A stretch of DNA of 64,000 bases from Paraferrimonas haliotis (lineage in GTDB: Bacteria; Pseudomonadota; Gammaproteobacteria; Enterobacterales; Shewanellaceae): NCBI RefSeq assembly GCF_002282895.1, contig NZ_NRRB01000001.1, positions 763,418 through 827,417 on the forward strand, given 5' to 3'. The notes under the pieces were generated by a model that made no database searches, was not told the origin of the DNA, and saw only the letters and a program-made list of their open reading frames with translations. Both the position numbers and the translations under genes were made by a program. This document shows positions 54,454 through 64,000 of the stretch, piece by piece. Position 1 is the stretch's first letter; every line of letters begins with the position of its first letter.

Positions 54454-57015
54454 CTATAGGAGGCTTTTTAGCTGATAGAGCAGCTGATGCGCTTGTTTTG
54501 GGGTCAGGTTATCTGGATCCAATTGGGCCAGCGCTTGTTCTACTTGCGACTCTTGCAGCAAGCTTGGCTGGCTAGGCTCCATTGGGAGGCTTTGGTTGCT
54601 TGATGAGCTCGACTCTAGTTGATGCAGTTTCGCTTTTGCGTTGTTAATTACTTTCGCAGGTACTCCCGCGAGCGCTGCCACTTGCAAACCGTAGCTGCGA
54701 CTTGCAGGGCCTTCTTCCACCGAGTGCATAAAGGCGATGCTGTCACCATGCTCTATTGCATCCAAATGCACATTGGCGACATTTGGATTGCTTTCTGGCA
54801 TTTGAGTCAGCTCAAAATAGTGCGTTGCAAAGAGGGTTAAGCTGTTAAGCTTATTCGCTAAATAGTCCGCCGCGGCCCATGCTAAGCTCAAACCGTCATA
54901 GGTCGAGGTTCCTCGTCCTATTTCATCCATTAACACCAACGAATTGTTGCTGGCATTATGTAAGATATTGGCGGTTTCAGTCATCTCCACCATAAAGGTT
55001 GAACGACCAGAGGCAAGATCATCTGACGCTCCAATTCGAGTAAATATGCGGTCGATAGGGCCAATGGTGGCGTGCTCTGCAGGAATAAAGCATCCGATGT
55101 GAGCCATTAACACGATCAGCGCGGTCTGTCGCATATAGGTGGATTTACCACCCATATTGGGGCCTGTAACAACCAGCATTCGGCGCTGTGGTGACAGTTG
55201 CGTTGGGTTAGCGATAAACGGCTCGCTGGTAACCTTTTCGACAACAGGATGACGGCCTTGTTGAATATCAATGCCTATGTTGTCGCTCAAATGCGGACGT
55301 TGATAATTAAGGCTTTCAGCACGCTCAGCAAAATTGACCAACACATCGAGCTCGGCAAGCGCATAAGCACACGCTTGCAAAGTACCGATGTGGGGTAACA
55401 GTTTGTCAAACAGCTGCTCCCACAGCTGCTTTTCAAGTGCAAGTGCTTTGCCTTGACTCGACAGTACCTTATCTTCGTGCTCTTTCAGCTCAGGTATGAT
55501 GTAGCGTTCCATGTTCTTGAGCGTTTGGCGACGCTGGTAGTGAGCCGGAACCAGATCGGATTGAGCTCGAGACACTTCGATAAAGTAACCATGAACTCTG
55601 TTATAACCCACTTTTAAGGTGCTAATTCCGGTGCTTTCTCGTTCGCGGTTTTCCAACTCACTGAGGTAACCTGTCGCCCCTTCAGCTAAATCCCGCCATT
55701 GATCCAATTCAGCACTGTAACCGGGCGCAATAACCCCTCCATCGCGTATTAAAACCGGTGGATTTTCTATGACGGCATTTTGCAGCAGTGACACCAATTC
55801 TGGAAACTCACCAATGGCGTCACTTAAGCGCTTAATCAAGATGCTATTTTGTAAACTCAGTAGAGATTGGATTTCCGGCAGCATTTCAAGTGCCAGTCGC
55901 AACCGTGCAATGTCTCTTGGTCGTGCTGAGCGTAACGCGACCCTAGCGAGGATGCGCTCCATATCACCAATGTTTCTAAGGGGTGCATGAAACAAAGGTA
56001 TTTGCTGATTTTGGATAAGATCGTCAACCGCATCGAGTCTGTGGTTGATTCGACTGCGATCGGTTAGGGGCTGATGCAGCCAGCGCTTTAGCAAGCGACT
56101 GCCCATTGCAGTGGTGGTTTTATCCAGCACACTCGCCAGTGTATTGCTTTCGCTGCCCGATAGGTTAACCGTTAACTCGAGGTTTCTGCGCGTCGCAGCG
56201 TCTAAGATAACAAAATCAGATTGGGGTTCGGCTATTATGGCACGAATATGAGGTAGCGCCGTACGCTGAGTATCTTTGATGTAGTTAATCAAACAGCCGG
56301 CTGCGGATAACGCAAGAGTCAGCTCTTCCACCCCAAATCCTTGCAGATCCTTGGTGCCAAATTGCTGGTTTAGCTGCTTTCGAGCGGAGCTTAGCTCAAA
56401 CTCCCATAACGGCCGGCGACGCTTACCTTGATAGCGCTGCAATACATGGCTGGCTTGAAAGTCTTCGTTGTAGAGCAACTCAGCGGGATTGGTGCGTTGC
56501 AGCTCGGCCTCTAGCGCTTCTTCGCTTTCCAGCTCGTTTACCACAAAGCGTCCCGAGCTTAAATCTAAAGTGGCGTAGCCAAAATGTTGTTGCTCTTGAT
56601 AAACCGCCGCTAATAAGCTGTCTTGGCGTTCGGGTAACAGGGCCTCATCAGTTAGGGTTCCTGGGGTAATAATGCGAACTACTTTTCGCTCCACCGGGCC
56701 TTTGGATGTGGCGGGGTCGCCGATTTGCTCGCAAATAGCGGCGGATTCGCCAAGTTGCACAAGCTTAGCTAAGTAGCCTTCGATAGCGTGATAGGGAACG
56801 CCAGCCATGGGAATGGCATTACCGCCGCTTTTGCCTCGAGCAGTCAGAGAGATGTCTAACAGCTTGGCTGCTTTTTTAGCATCGTCAAAGAACAGCTCAT
56901 AAAAATCGCCCATTCGGTACAACAACAATTGGTTGGGGTGCTCGGCTTTTATTTTGAGGTACTGCCGCATCATGGGCGTCTGTTTTTCGAGGTCAACGTT
57001 AGCGCTTGGGCTCAC
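54454..57015 (-). CDS. mutS: DNA mismatch-repair protein MutS
   Basis: Recognises mismatches and small loops and starts repair with MutL. 853 residues, equal to E. coli. N-terminal GDFYELF (mismatch-contacting Phe-x-Glu), connector, lever and clamp domains, then the ATPase with [29 protein letters not shown] and [16 protein letters not shown], and a C-terminal helix-loop for dimerisation. Divergent from recA. The mutS-rpoS interval, a known variable spot in enterobacteria, holds the hydrogenase locus here. Confidence 0.97.
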   Translation of the reverse strand: MSPSANVDLEKQTPMMRQYLKIKAEHPNQLLLYRMGDFYELFFDDAKKAAKLLDISLTARGKSGGNAIPMAGVPYHAIEGYLAKLVQLGESAAICEQIGDPATSKGPVERKVVRIITPGTLTDEALLPERQDSLLAAVYQEQQHFGYATLDLSSGRFVVNELESEEALEAELQRTNPAELLYNEDFQASHVLQRYQGKRRRPLWEFELSSARKQLNQQFGTKDLQGFGVEELTLALSAAGCLINYIKDTQRTALPHIRAIIAEPQSDFVILDAATRRNLELTVNLSGSESNTLASVLDKTTTAMGSRLLKRWLHQPLTDRSRINHRLDAVDDLIQNQQIPLFHAPLRNIGDMERILARVALRSARPRDIARLRLALEMLPEIQSLLSLQNSILIKRLSDAIGEFPELVSLLQNAVIENPPVLIRDGGVIAPGYSAELDQWRDLAEGATGYLSELENRERESTGISTLKVGYNRVHGYFIEVSRAQSDLVPAHYQRRQTLKNMERYIIPELKEHEDKVLSSQGKALALEKQLWEQLFDKLLPHIGTLQACAYALAELDVLVNFAERAESLNYQRPHLSDNIGIDIQQGRHPVVEKVTSEPFIANPTQLSPQRRMLVVTGPNMGGKSTYMRQTALIVLMAHIGCFIPAEHATIGPIDRIFTRIGASDDLASGRSTFMVEMTETANILHNASNNSLVLMDEIGRGTSTYDGLSLAWAAADYLANKLNSLTLFATHYFELTQMPESNPNVANVHLDAIEHGDSIAFMHSVEEGPASRSYGLQVAALAGVPAKVINNAKAKLHQLESSSSSNQSLPMEPSQPSLLQESQVEQALAQLDPDNLTPKQAHQLLYQLKSLL

Positions 57016-57117
57016 AGGGCTTCCTAAGGTGTGATGGATGATGAAACTGTCAATGATACTCTAACGGGCTTACTAACCCAATAGTATTAGGGTGTCGAAA
57101 AAATTTTTATACAGGGG

Positions 57118-57145
57118 TTGATACTGTATGATTGTACAGTATACT
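57118..57145 (+). promoter_or_regulatory. recA promoter with LexA (SOS) box
   Basis: CTGTATGATTGTACAG (57124-57139) is a consensus LexA box (CTGT-N8-ACAG). It fills the 16-base spacer between TTGATA (-35, 57118-57123) and TATACT (-10, 57140-57145), so LexA binding would block the promoter directly. Confidence 0.9.
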
Positions 57146-57191
57146 AATCAGCATCTAAACCGAATTAAAAAAGTTCAAGCGGAGAGCATTC

Positions 57192-58226
57192 ATGAACGAT
57201 AACAAGCAACGCGCCCTTAGTGCGGCGTTAGGTCAAATTGAAAAGCAGTTTGGTAAAGGCTCCATCATGAAGCTAGGCGATGCCTCTGCGTTGGACATTG
57301 AATCGGTATCTACGGGTTCACTGACGTTAGACATCGCGTTGGGCATTGGCGGTCTTCCAATGGGTCGTGTGGTAGAAATTTACGGTCCAGAGTCTTCCGG
57401 TAAAACCACCATGACACTGCAGGTGATTGCTGAAGCGCAAAAAGCTGGTAAGACTTGTGCATTCGTCGATGCAGAGCACGCCTTAGACCCTGTTTATGCT
57501 GAAGCGTTAGGCGTTAACATTAATGACTTGTTGGTATCTCAACCGGATACGGGTGAACAAGCCTTAGAAATCTGTGACATGTTGGTGCGTTCAGGCGCCG
57601 TTGATGTGGTTATTGTGGATTCGGTAGCAGCCTTAACGCCTAAAGCTGAAATTGAAGGTGAAATGGGTGACAGCCACGTTGGCTTGCAGGCTCGTTTGAT
57701 GTCTCAAGCCCTGCGAAAGCTTACTGCTAATATTAAAAAATCGAACACGCTTTGCATTTTCATTAACCAAATTCGGATGAAGATTGGCGTCATGTTTGGC
57801 TCGCCAGAAACTACTACCGGTGGTAACGCGTTAAAATTCTATTCTTCTGTTCGTTTGGATATCCGTCGAATTGGCGCCATTAAAGACGGAGATGAGGTCG
57901 TTGGTAACGAGACTCGAGTCAAAGTGGTTAAAAACAAAGTAGCGCCACCATTTAAGCAGGCGGAATTCCAAATCTATTACGGCCAAGGTACTTCTAAAGA
58001 GGGTGAGTTAATCGACCTTGGTGTAAAAGAAAAGCTCATTGATAAAGCGGGCGCTTGGTATGCTTATCAAGGTGATAAAATCGGTCAGGGTAAAGCCAAC
58101 GTTATTCGCTACCTTAAAGAGAACCCGGCGGTAGCTCAAGAAATTGAAACCGAAATTCGCAACCGCTTATTGTTGAAAGCAAAACCTGCAGAGCAACAAG
58201 AACAAAGCGAAGGCGAGCACGTTTAA
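57192..58226 (+). CDS. recA: Recombinase RecA
   Basis: Strand-exchange ATPase of homologous recombination and co-protease of the SOS response. 344 residues with Walker [17 protein letters not shown] and [18 protein letters not shown] near the DNA-binding loops, and [14 protein letters not shown]. Usual length; the acidic C-terminal tail ([11 protein letters not shown]) is present. Controlled by the LexA box upstream, with recX downstream. Confidence 0.98.
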   Translation: MNDNKQRALSAALGQIEKQFGKGSIMKLGDASALDIESVSTGSLTLDIALGIGGLPMGRVVEIYGPESSGKTTMTLQVIAEAQKAGKTCAFVDAEHALDPVYAEALGVNINDLLVSQPDTGEQALEICDMLVRSGAVDVVIVDSVAALTPKAEIEGEMGDSHVGLQARLMSQALRKLTANIKKSNTLCIFINQIRMKIGVMFGSPETTTGGNALKFYSSVRLDIRRIGAIKDGDEVVGNETRVKVVKNKVAPPFKQAEFQIYYGQGTSKEGELIDLGVKEKLIDKAGAWYAYQGDKIGQGKANVIRYLKENPAVAQEIETEIRNRLLLKAKPAEQQEQSEGEHV

Positions 58227-58244
58227 GCTCGGCGCTCGCGACTT

Positions 58245-58841
58245 TTGAATCGAAGCTATACTTCAAACAAGACTGGTGTCGATAGCGGCACCAGTCTTTG
58301 TGTTTCTGAATCAGCACAATGCGATTCTTCTTCCGTAGATAACCAACCTCAAACGCTAGACAATGAATCTCAAGCACTGCTGCAGGAACTGCAACAAAAG
58401 CAACGTAAAGCTTGCCTAAAGGCGTGTGTGCAATTACTTAGCTATCGAGAACACAGCCAATTTGAGCTGCGCCGCAAGTTGCGAGAACGAGGTCATGAAC
58501 CAGCGGACATCGAACTGGCTATCGACGAATGTCACGCGCAAAATTGGCAAAGTCAGCGTCGCTTCGCCGAGGTGTTTATTCGTTCAAAGGCTGCTAAAGG
58601 CTATGGCCCAAGTTATATTGCTCAGCAGCTTAGTGCCCAACACCGATTAATGAATGTCGACATACAGTGGGGAATGGACGAGTGCGACTGTGATTGGTTT
58701 GAGCTGTGTAAAAGCCGTTACCAAAAAGAGCGAAGAAAATTTGCGGCGAATACGCTTTCATTTCAACAGCAGCAAAAACTTCGGGGAAGGCTAAGTCGCC
58801 GAGGTTTTAGCCATGAACAAATTAAGTATGCTCAAGACTAA
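58245..58841 (+). CDS. recX: Regulatory protein RecX
   Basis: Binds RecA filaments and limits their activity. 198 residues if TTG 58245 is used, against 166 in E. coli. Homology begins at about residue 53 (ACLKACVQLLSYREHS, LRRKLRERGHEPADIE) and continues through FAEVFIRSKAAKGYGP and the C-terminal RRGFSHEQI. No ATG or GTG is available between 58245 and the conserved part, so the start is uncertain. A terminator hairpin for recA lies inside this early stretch. Confidence 0.88.
   Translation: MNRSYTSNKTGVDSGTSLCVSESAQCDSSSVDNQPQTLDNESQALLQELQQKQRKACLKACVQLLSYREHSQFELRRKLRERGHEPADIELAIDECHAQNWQSQRRFAEVFIRSKAAKGYGPSYIAQQLSAQHRLMNVDIQWGMDECDCDWFELCKSRYQKERRKFAANTLSFQQQQKLRGRLSRRGFSHEQIKYAQD
58269..58301 (+). 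terminator. recA terminator inside the 5' part of recX
   Basis: Perfect 10-bp stem AAGACTGGTG (58269-58278) and CACCAGTCTT (58289-58298) with a 10-base loop and a short T-rich stretch. In E. coli a similar hairpin between recA and recX gives limited readthrough. Here it falls within the annotated recX frame. Confidence 0.75.
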
Positions 58842-58859
58842 AACCTATTTTTACGGCCA

Positions 58860-59585
58860 TTACAGTGCAAGTGGCGCCGCGAGTTGAAACTCAAGCAATG
58901 TACCTTCAGGGATGTTGATGCCATTGCCACTGGTTAATACTGATACACCTAAACCTACTTTCGCCGCATCTTTGGCTCCTTTAGAGCCGTTAGCTAATCC
59001 ACCTACCGCCGCAAAGCGTGCTGAGCGACCCACCGTATCTTTTGCGGTATTGTCGGTTACGGCACTGATTGCTGTGGACGATATCGAATGCATTTGGTTA
59101 TTGATGAGCAGTTCGGTAAATTCAATGGTCAGATTGGATGTGCCAGCAACACGTCGAGATTGCCCTGCATCAGCCACAACGCCGAACACTTTGTCGCCCC
59201 GTTTGGCAATGGTTTGGCCGTCTGCGCTTAAGTCGTGTTCAAGAACTGCAGTAAAGCGATGCCCAGCGCTGTGTTGACGCGTGTTTACGCCGCTGGTCAT
59301 GGTTACGGTGATAGGCGTTCCACTGGGTAGCAGGTTTGACTCGGTGGTGGCCGGGGATGCTTGAGAGTCGGCTACTGCAACCTTGTTCTCAAAGGAAATG
59401 CTGGCGACTTGGGCGCTGTCAAACGACAGTGTTTGCCCTGCGACTTCAAATTCGACTGTGTCAGCATTTTGAGAAATGAGCTTGCCATGTATGGTTTGAC
59501 CGTCACTTAATGCCAACACGTCAGCGACTGCGGATGCGCTTAGCAGTGGAAACAGGGTCAACAATATCGCAGCAAATTTTTTCAT
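58860..59585 (-). CDS. Exported protein of unknown function with glycine-rich segment
   Basis: 241 residues from ATG 59585, chosen because TGGAGA lies just upstream and the signal peptide starts there (MKKFAAILLTLFPLL, cleavage near residue 21 at SAVA-DV). The mature part has a small beta domain (SDGQTIHGKLIS, VEFEVAGQTLSFD), a Gly/Ser-rich linker, GTPITVTMTSGVNT with beta strands, a glycine-zipper-like hydrophobic region (ARFAAVGGLANGSKG) and the end IPEGTLLEFQLAAPLAL. I do not recognise a named family. It ends convergent with recX. The lipoprotein gene directly upstream on the same strand probably shares its transcript. Confidence 0.75.
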   Translation of the reverse strand: MKKFAAILLTLFPLLSASAVADVLALSDGQTIHGKLISQNADTVEFEVAGQTLSFDSAQVASISFENKVAVADSQASPATTESNLLPSGTPITVTMTSGVNTRQHSAGHRFTAVLEHDLSADGQTIAKRGDKVFGVVADAGQSRRVAGTSNLTIEFTELLINNQMHSISSTAISAVTDNTAKDTVGRSARFAAVGGLANGSKGAKDAAKVGLGVSVLTSGNGINIPEGTLLEFQLAAPLAL

Positions 59586-59612
59586 AAGATTCTCCAGACT
59601 CATTGGCTTTGG

Positions 59613-60152
59613 TTATAAGGTTTTAAAGAGCTCGGTTACTGCCGCATCGATACTTTGTTGACGTTGTTGCGGGGTGTCGAGCTTTTCTAATGGTTTTTTC
59701 AAGGAGCTACGCCATACGGCTTTATTGGTTTTAGTATCGATGAAGTCGATAACTAAGGTGCCTTCTACGTAGTTTTTGGTATGGACGTGGTTAACCCCAG
59801 CACCGTATATATAGTGGCCTCTGCGGTAGTAGCCATGATAGCCACCGGTATTGCTTGAAGTCACCTTAGTCTTATCTTTAGTTACCAAGAAATAAGTGAC
59901 CAGCACATCGGATTCATTAACTGCAACCGGTTGCTTGCCTTTGCTTATGAGTTCGCTGGTTATCGCAGTATTAAGCCGGTCCCTGTCCATACCGCTAAGC
60001 TGAGCATTTACAGATGCTTCTGTATCAATAAACGCAAAGCGTTCAATGGCTTCAAAGTCGAAATCGTCACTGTAGTCTTGTTGAGCAGTATATTTAGTGG
60101 CGCATCCGCTCATGAGTAGCGCGAAGCTAATTAACAAAATTCGACGGAACAT
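59613..60152 (-). CDS. DUF4136-type lipoprotein
   Basis: 179 residues with a lipoprotein signal peptide and lipobox LMSGC (Cys at about residue 17). The mature part matches DUF4136 in pattern (FDFEAIERFAFID, ISKGKQPVAVNESDVLVTYF, VEGTLVIDFIDTKTNKAVWRS). Such proteins are envelope lipoproteins of unknown function. The gene is upstream of the exported protein on the same strand, 27 bases apart, and divergent from alaS. Confidence 0.82.
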   Translation of the reverse strand: MFRRILLISFALLMSGCATKYTAQQDYSDDFDFEAIERFAFIDTEASVNAQLSGMDRDRLNTAITSELISKGKQPVAVNESDVLVTYFLVTKDKTKVTSSNTGGYHGYYRRGHYIYGAGVNHVHTKNYVEGTLVIDFIDTKTNKAVWRSSLKKPLEKLDTPQQRQQSIDAAVTELFKTL

Positions 60153-60457
60153 AGGACCTCCTGCGGGTTTGATTGATCTCGATGCAGGCAGATTATCATA
60201 AAGAAACTAACCAGTTAGCGATATCGGAAGGTGGTTCAGCAAGGGTTAAGAAATCGTTAAGGTAAGGTTCAGATTCGATGTCTTTTTGCGAGTTTGAAGG
60301 TGTCGAGACAAAATTTGGTCGTGAATCTTGACTTTTGGGCTAGCGAAGTGATGTGTCGCTCCTTATAATAAACTGTTTTGTATACCAGTCGCCCTGTGAT
60401 TCAGTTATTGAAGGTCAACCAGAGGCGGTTTTTCAGTGTTTACTTCAGGATGATTTC
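60153..60457. other. Divergent intergenic region between DUF4136 lipoprotein and alaS
   Basis: About 305 bases with no convincing gene. TATAAT at 60364-60369 is a plausible alaS -10, but no good -35 is found at the right distance. CAGGA lies just before the alaS start at 60458. Confidence 0.4.
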
Positions 60458-63061
60458 ATGCGAAATATGACCACGGCCGAGCTTCGCGAAGCGTTTTTGG
60501 GCTATTTTGGCCAACACGGTCACCAACGAGTTGATTCCAGCTCATTGGTTCCACACAACGATCCGACGTTACTCTTTACGAACGCCGGAATGAATCAATT
60601 TAAAGATGTGTTTCTTGGGCAACAAGACAACGGTTATACCCGTGCGACCACTTCTCAACGATGCGTTCGAGCGGGCGGTAAACACAACGACCTCGACAAT
60701 GTGGGTTATACGGCGCGCCACCATACCTTTTTTGAAATGTTGGGCAACTTTAGTTTTGGTGACTATTTCAAAGAAGAGGCCATTAACTTTGCCTGGACTT
60801 TTTTGACCGAAGAGCTGCAACTTCCTAAAGATAAGCTGTGGGTCACCGTGTTTGAAGATGATGATGAAGCCGCGGATATCTGGATCAATAAAATTGGCGT
60901 AAACCCAGAGCGTTTGTCGCGCATTGGTGCCAAAGATAACTTCTGGCAGATGGGTGACACAGGCCCTTGTGGTCCTTGCACAGAAATTTTTTATGACCAC
61001 GGTGAACACATTTGGGGCGGTCCTCCAGGGACACCAGAAGAAGACGGTGATCGTTACATCGAAATTTGGAACTTGGTGTTTATGCAGTTCAATCGTCAAA
61101 GTGACGGCAGCATGGAGCCTTTACCCAAGCCATCAGTGGACACCGGTATGGGGCTAGAGCGTATTGCCGCCATTTTGCAAGGTGTACACTCCAACTATGA
61201 AATCGATGTGTTTCAAGACCTTATTAAGCACATAGCGAATAAGCTTAATGTTTCCGATTTAGAGCATGCTTCGTTGCGTGTTATTGCCGATCACATTCGT
61301 TCTTGCGCCTTTTTGATCAGTGATGGCGTGTTGCCGTCTAATGAAGGGCGAGGCTATGTGCTGCGACGCATCATTCGTCGAGCCGTGCGACACGGCAATA
61401 AGCTCGGCGCTGAGGCTCCGTTTTTCTATACCCTTGTCGGTAAGCTTATTGAAGTAATGGGCAGTGCGGCGAAGGAGTTAGCACCGCAACAAGCGAGCGT
61501 CGAGAAAGCGCTTAAGGCAGAAGAAGAGCAGTTTGCCCGTACTCTAGATCGCGGCATGGCCCTGTTAAATGGTGCTTTAGATAACTTGGCGGGCGACACC
61601 CTAGACGGCGAGACTGTTTTCAAGCTTTATGACACCTATGGTTTCCCTGTTGATTTAACCGCCGACGTTTGTCGTGAGCGCAATATTAAAGTCGATCAGG
61701 ATGGCTTTGAAAGTCATATGGCAGCACAGCGAGCAAGAGCGCAAGCAGCCAACCAGTTTGGTACCGACTATAACGAAGCCATCAAAGTAGATGGCGCCAG
61801 CGAATTCTGTGGTTATAGCAAGTTAGAGCAGACTGGCCTCGTACAACACCTATTCCAAGGTGCTGAGTCGGTTCAAACTTTGGAAGCGGGTAGTGAAGCG
61901 GTTGTTGTTCTTGATTCTACGGCATTTTATCCAGAGTCCGGTGGACAGGTGGGCGACCAAGGGCTGTTGATTGCTGAGGGGGTAACCTTTGAAGTTGCCG
62001 ACACTCAAAAGTACGGCAATGCCATTGGCCACATCGGTCGTGTTACTTCTGGGCAAATTAAGCTTGGCCAGAGTCTAACCACTCAAGTCAATAAGCCGGC
62101 TCGTCACCGTACCGCTTTAAACCACTCGGTTACCCACTTATTACACGCTGCTCTTAGAAACGAACTCGGTGAGCACGTTACTCAAAAAGGTTCGATTGTA
62201 AAACCGGAGTACTTGCGTTTTGACTTCTCTCATTTTGAAGGCGTGACTAAAGCACAGCTGCAAAAGGTAGAGGACGAAGTTAACCGTCAGATACGTCGCA
62301 ATCACTCGGTGTCTACTGAGTTGATGGAGCTTGAGCAAGCGAAAGCAGCGGGTGCCATGGCCTTATTCGGTGAAAAATACGACGATCAGGTTCGTGTGGT
62401 TACCATGGGCGACTTTTCAACGGAACTGTGCGGTGGTTGTCATGTCGAACGTACAGGCGACATTGGTTTGTTTAAGTTTACGTCGGAAAGTGGCATTGCC
62501 GCTGGCGTTCGTCGAGTCGAAGCGGTCACTGGACAGTTAGCGCTGGACAAGGTAGCTGAAGAGCAAACCACGCTGAATCGCATCGCAACTCTACTAAAAG
62601 GCGACTCAATTAACGTGCTTACTAAACTAGAAGGCCATGTTGAGCGTACTAAACAATTAGAGAAGCAACTGCAACAACTGCAAGATAAGTTGGCTGCTGC
62701 CGAAAGCAGCGATTTAGCCACTAAGGCGCAGCAAATTAACGGCGTTAACGTTGTGGTGCACGAGCTTAAAGGTGGAGACCCAAAAGCTCTTCGCGGCATG
62801 GTTGATGAACTGAAGCAAAAACTCTCTAATGGCATTATTGTTCTGGCGATAAGTAAAGGTGATAAGGTAAGCTTGATCGCAGGTGTAACCAAAGACTTGG
62901 TCGGTAAAGTAAAAGCCGGGGAATTGGTCGCTATGGTTGCAGCACAAATTGGCGGTAAAGGTGGCGGTCGGCCAGATATGGCTCAAGCAGGTGGTTCACA
63001 GCCTGAAAACTTGCCCAAGGCCTTAGCCTCAGTGAGTGCTTGGCTAGAGGAACGATTGTAG
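60458..63061 (+). CDS. alaS: Alanyl-tRNA synthetase
   Basis: Charges tRNA-Ala and edits mischarged serine and glycine. 867 residues from ATG 60458, chosen for CAGGA seven bases upstream and the family start [14 protein letters not shown] close behind; an in-frame extension to 60353 is unlikely. Class II motifs in the first 250 residues, the editing motif [11 protein letters not shown] and [13 protein letters not shown], then a coiled coil and the C-terminal C-Ala domain with [15 protein letters not shown]. csrA follows in the same direction. Confidence 0.97.
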   Translation: MRNMTTAELREAFLGYFGQHGHQRVDSSSLVPHNDPTLLFTNAGMNQFKDVFLGQQDNGYTRATTSQRCVRAGGKHNDLDNVGYTARHHTFFEMLGNFSFGDYFKEEAINFAWTFLTEELQLPKDKLWVTVFEDDDEAADIWINKIGVNPERLSRIGAKDNFWQMGDTGPCGPCTEIFYDHGEHIWGGPPGTPEEDGDRYIEIWNLVFMQFNRQSDGSMEPLPKPSVDTGMGLERIAAILQGVHSNYEIDVFQDLIKHIANKLNVSDLEHASLRVIADHIRSCAFLISDGVLPSNEGRGYVLRRIIRRAVRHGNKLGAEAPFFYTLVGKLIEVMGSAAKELAPQQASVEKALKAEEEQFARTLDRGMALLNGALDNLAGDTLDGETVFKLYDTYGFPVDLTADVCRERNIKVDQDGFESHMAAQRARAQAANQFGTDYNEAIKVDGASEFCGYSKLEQTGLVQHLFQGAESVQTLEAGSEAVVVLDSTAFYPESGGQVGDQGLLIAEGVTFEVADTQKYGNAIGHIGRVTSGQIKLGQSLTTQVNKPARHRTALNHSVTHLLHAALRNELGEHVTQKGSIVKPEYLRFDFSHFEGVTKAQLQKVEDEVNRQIRRNHSVSTELMELEQAKAAGAMALFGEKYDDQVRVVTMGDFSTELCGGCHVERTGDIGLFKFTSESGIAAGVRRVEAVTGQLALDKVAEEQTTLNRIATLLKGDSINVLTKLEGHVERTKQLEKQLQQLQDKLAAAESSDLATKAQQINGVNVVVHELKGGDPKALRGMVDELKQKLSNGIIVLAISKGDKVSLIAGVTKDLVGKVKAGELVAMVAAQIGGKGGGRPDMAQAGGSQPENLPKALASVSAWLEERL

Positions 63062-63092
63062 CGTTTACTTTAGGAAAAGATAAATAAGAACA

Positions 63093-63140
63093 GACGGTTA
63101 GAGAAATATCGTTTTCAAACGACGAAAGCCGTCAGTTTTT
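63093..63140 (+). terminator. Probable alaS terminator (branched hairpin)
   Basis: Outer arms GACGG (63093-63097) and CCGTC (63129-63133) enclose an inner CGTTT/AAACG hairpin; a T-rich stretch follows (63136-63140). Confidence 0.55.
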
Positions 63141-63319
63141 GTTCTTTTTGGTGGGCTTAGGTTATTAAATTGTGTACTTTAAGTAGGTAAGTGTGGGTTT
63201 TTCCATGATTATTTCATTTAAAGCGGTGCTTTTGTACTAAGCTAACCTTATACTAGGTTAAAACCTGACCAGGGTAATTATGGGCTGGCTGGCAAAATTC
63301 GTAAAAGAGGAGCTAACGA

Positions 63320-63517
63320 ATGCTGATTTTAACTCGCCGCGTAGGCGAAACTCTAATGATTGGAGATGAAGTAACCGTCACCGTTCTTGGAGTAAAAGGC
63401 AACCAGGTAAGAATTGGTGTAAATGCACCCAAGGAAGTATCAGTACACCGCGAAGAGATTTATCAACGCATCCAGTCTGAGAAATCCAGCGACGAACCGC
63501 AAAGCGGAAACTCGTAA
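63320..63517 (+). CDS. csrA: Carbon storage regulator CsrA
   Basis: RNA-binding dimer that blocks or stabilises mRNAs by binding GGA motifs in hairpin loops and is titrated by CsrB/C-type RNAs under BarA-UvrY control. 65 residues: [20 protein letters not shown] and [19 protein letters not shown], with the RNA-contact residues Leu4 and Arg44 in place. GAGGAG lies upstream. TATACT at 63249-63254 may be a -10. It stands between alaS and the tRNA cluster, as in E. coli. Confidence 0.98.
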   Translation: MLILTRRVGETLMIGDEVTVTVLGVKGNQVRIGVNAPKEVSVHREEIYQRIQSEKSSDEPQSGNS

Positions 63518-63520
63518 ACT

Positions 63521-63547
63521 AAAGCCAGCAGAAATGCTGGCTTTTTT
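63521..63547 (+). terminator. Intrinsic terminator of csrA
   Basis: Ten-bp stem AAAGCCAGCA (63521-63530) and TGCTGGCTTT (63535-63544) with a stable GAAA loop and T-run to 63547. Confidence 0.92.
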
Positions 63548-63651
63548 GTTTTAAGCGGGAGCGAAGTGGGTATCGATTTAATGGATTTTGGCTAAAACCC
63601 CGACTTAACGCTTAAAAACAAAACAACTAAACTTAATTACCCAAAAAGGGT

Positions 63652-63679
63652 TTGACATATTTTCTGCAGCCAGTAATAT
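63652..63679 (+). promoter_or_regulatory. tRNA operon promoter
   Basis: Consensus TTGACA (63652-63657) and TAATAT (63674-63679) with a 16-base spacer, followed by the GC-rich discriminator GTGCGCC, typical of stable-RNA promoters under stringent (ppGpp) control. Confidence 0.85.
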
Positions 63680-63694
63680 GTGCGCCACATCGAC

Positions 63695-63787
63695 GGTGAG
63701 GTGGCCGAGTGGCTGAAGGCGCTCCCCTGCTAAGGGAGTATAGGGTTTGTAGCCCTATCGAGGGTTCGAATCCCTCCTTCACCGCCA
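63695..63787 (+). tRNA. tRNA-Ser (anticodon GCT)
   Basis: 93 bases with class II (long variable arm) shape. The acceptor arms GGTGAGG and CTTCACC pair with one G-T wobble, the anticodon loop is CTGCTAA, a long variable stem follows, the T-loop is GGTTCGAATC, and the encoded end is GCCA. Confidence 0.95.
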
Positions 63788-63792
63788 TCGAC

Positions 63793-63869
63793 GCGTCCGT
63801 AGCTCAGCTGGATAGAGTACCTGGCTACGAACCAGGCGGTCGGAGGTTCGAATCCTCCCGGACGCGCCA
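63793..63869 (+). tRNA. tRNA-Arg (anticodon ACG), copy 1
   Basis: 77 bases: acceptor arms GCGTCCG and CGGACGC, D-loop AGCTGGATAGAG, anticodon loop CTACGAA (ACG, whose A34 is deaminated to inosine), T-loop GTTCGAATC, encoded CCA. Six bases after tRNA-Ser. Confidence 0.97.
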
Positions 63870-63923
63870 TTTTTTAAATGGCTTTTGTCGAAGGCGAAAC
63901 GTTGGTGTAATGATTTTAACAGG

Positions 63924-64000
63924 GCGTCCGTAGCTCAGCTGGATAGAGTACCTGGCTACGAACCAGGCGGTCGGAGGTTCGAATCCTCCCGGACGCGCCA
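63924..64000 (+). tRNA. tRNA-Arg (anticodon ACG), copy 2
   Basis: Identical in sequence to copy 1 and ends exactly at the window edge with CCA. It is part of a tandem tRNA-Arg array after csrA, comparable to the argVYZQ region of E. coli; more copies may follow. Confidence 0.97.

Overview
The window is chromosomal DNA of a marine-type gammaproteobacterium, most like the Alteromonadales (Shewanella/Ferrimonas relatives). This placement rests on gene order and protein resemblance recalled from known families; no database search was run. The conserved blocks glyA-nrdR-ribD-ribE-ribBX-ribH-nusB-thiL-pgpA, barA/rlmD-relA-mazG-pyrG-eno-ftsB-ispD-ispF-truD-surE-pcm-nlpD-rpoS and mutS/recA-recX-alaS-csrA-tRNA-Ser-tRNA-Arg are typical of that group.

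Layout. 1-1.4 kb: cysN, whose start codon begins one base outside the window. 1.5-11.2 kb (minus strand): an accessory surface and secretion region with two Wzi-like outer-membrane proteins, a phosphomannomutase, an M23 peptidase, a small double-glycine peptide precursor and its C39-peptidase ABC exporter and HlyD adaptor, which together resemble a class II microcin system. 11.7-20.9 kb: ettA, glyA, nrdR and riboflavin/thiamine/phospholipid genes. 20.9-24.3 kb (minus): a YjaG-like protein and the BarA sensor kinase. 24.4-38.3 kb: rlmD to rpoS. 38.4-40.6 kb: a YcbL-type hydrolase and a porin-like barrel.

40.9-54.3 kb is the most unusual part: a 14-gene [NiFe]-hydrogenase locus between rpoS and mutS. 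It holds a periplasmic membrane-anchored uptake hydrogenase (small and large subunits, cytochrome b, maturation protease) and a full Hyp set (E, F, A, B, C, D). It also carries three degenerate-looking paralogues: a complete but motif-less HypF copy, a HypC copy lacking the usual His, and a HupK-like protein that resembles a large subunit without its metal ligands. A 54-residue His-rich membrane peptide lies between hypE and the small subunit. FNR-type sites precede both the porin and hypE, so anaerobic control is likely.

54.4-64 kb: mutS (minus), SOS-regulated recA, recX with the recA terminator inside its 5' end, two envelope proteins, alaS, csrA and three tRNAs.

Four intergenic blocks carry 20 copies of a near-palindromic 13-mer (GGGGACGTACCCC and its complement). 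In every block all copies of one orientation come first and all copies of the other follow, and three copies abut a perfect DnaA-box sequence. BarA and CsrA are both encoded here, and the leader of the microcin-like gene has two hairpins with GGA loops of the kind CsrA binds.
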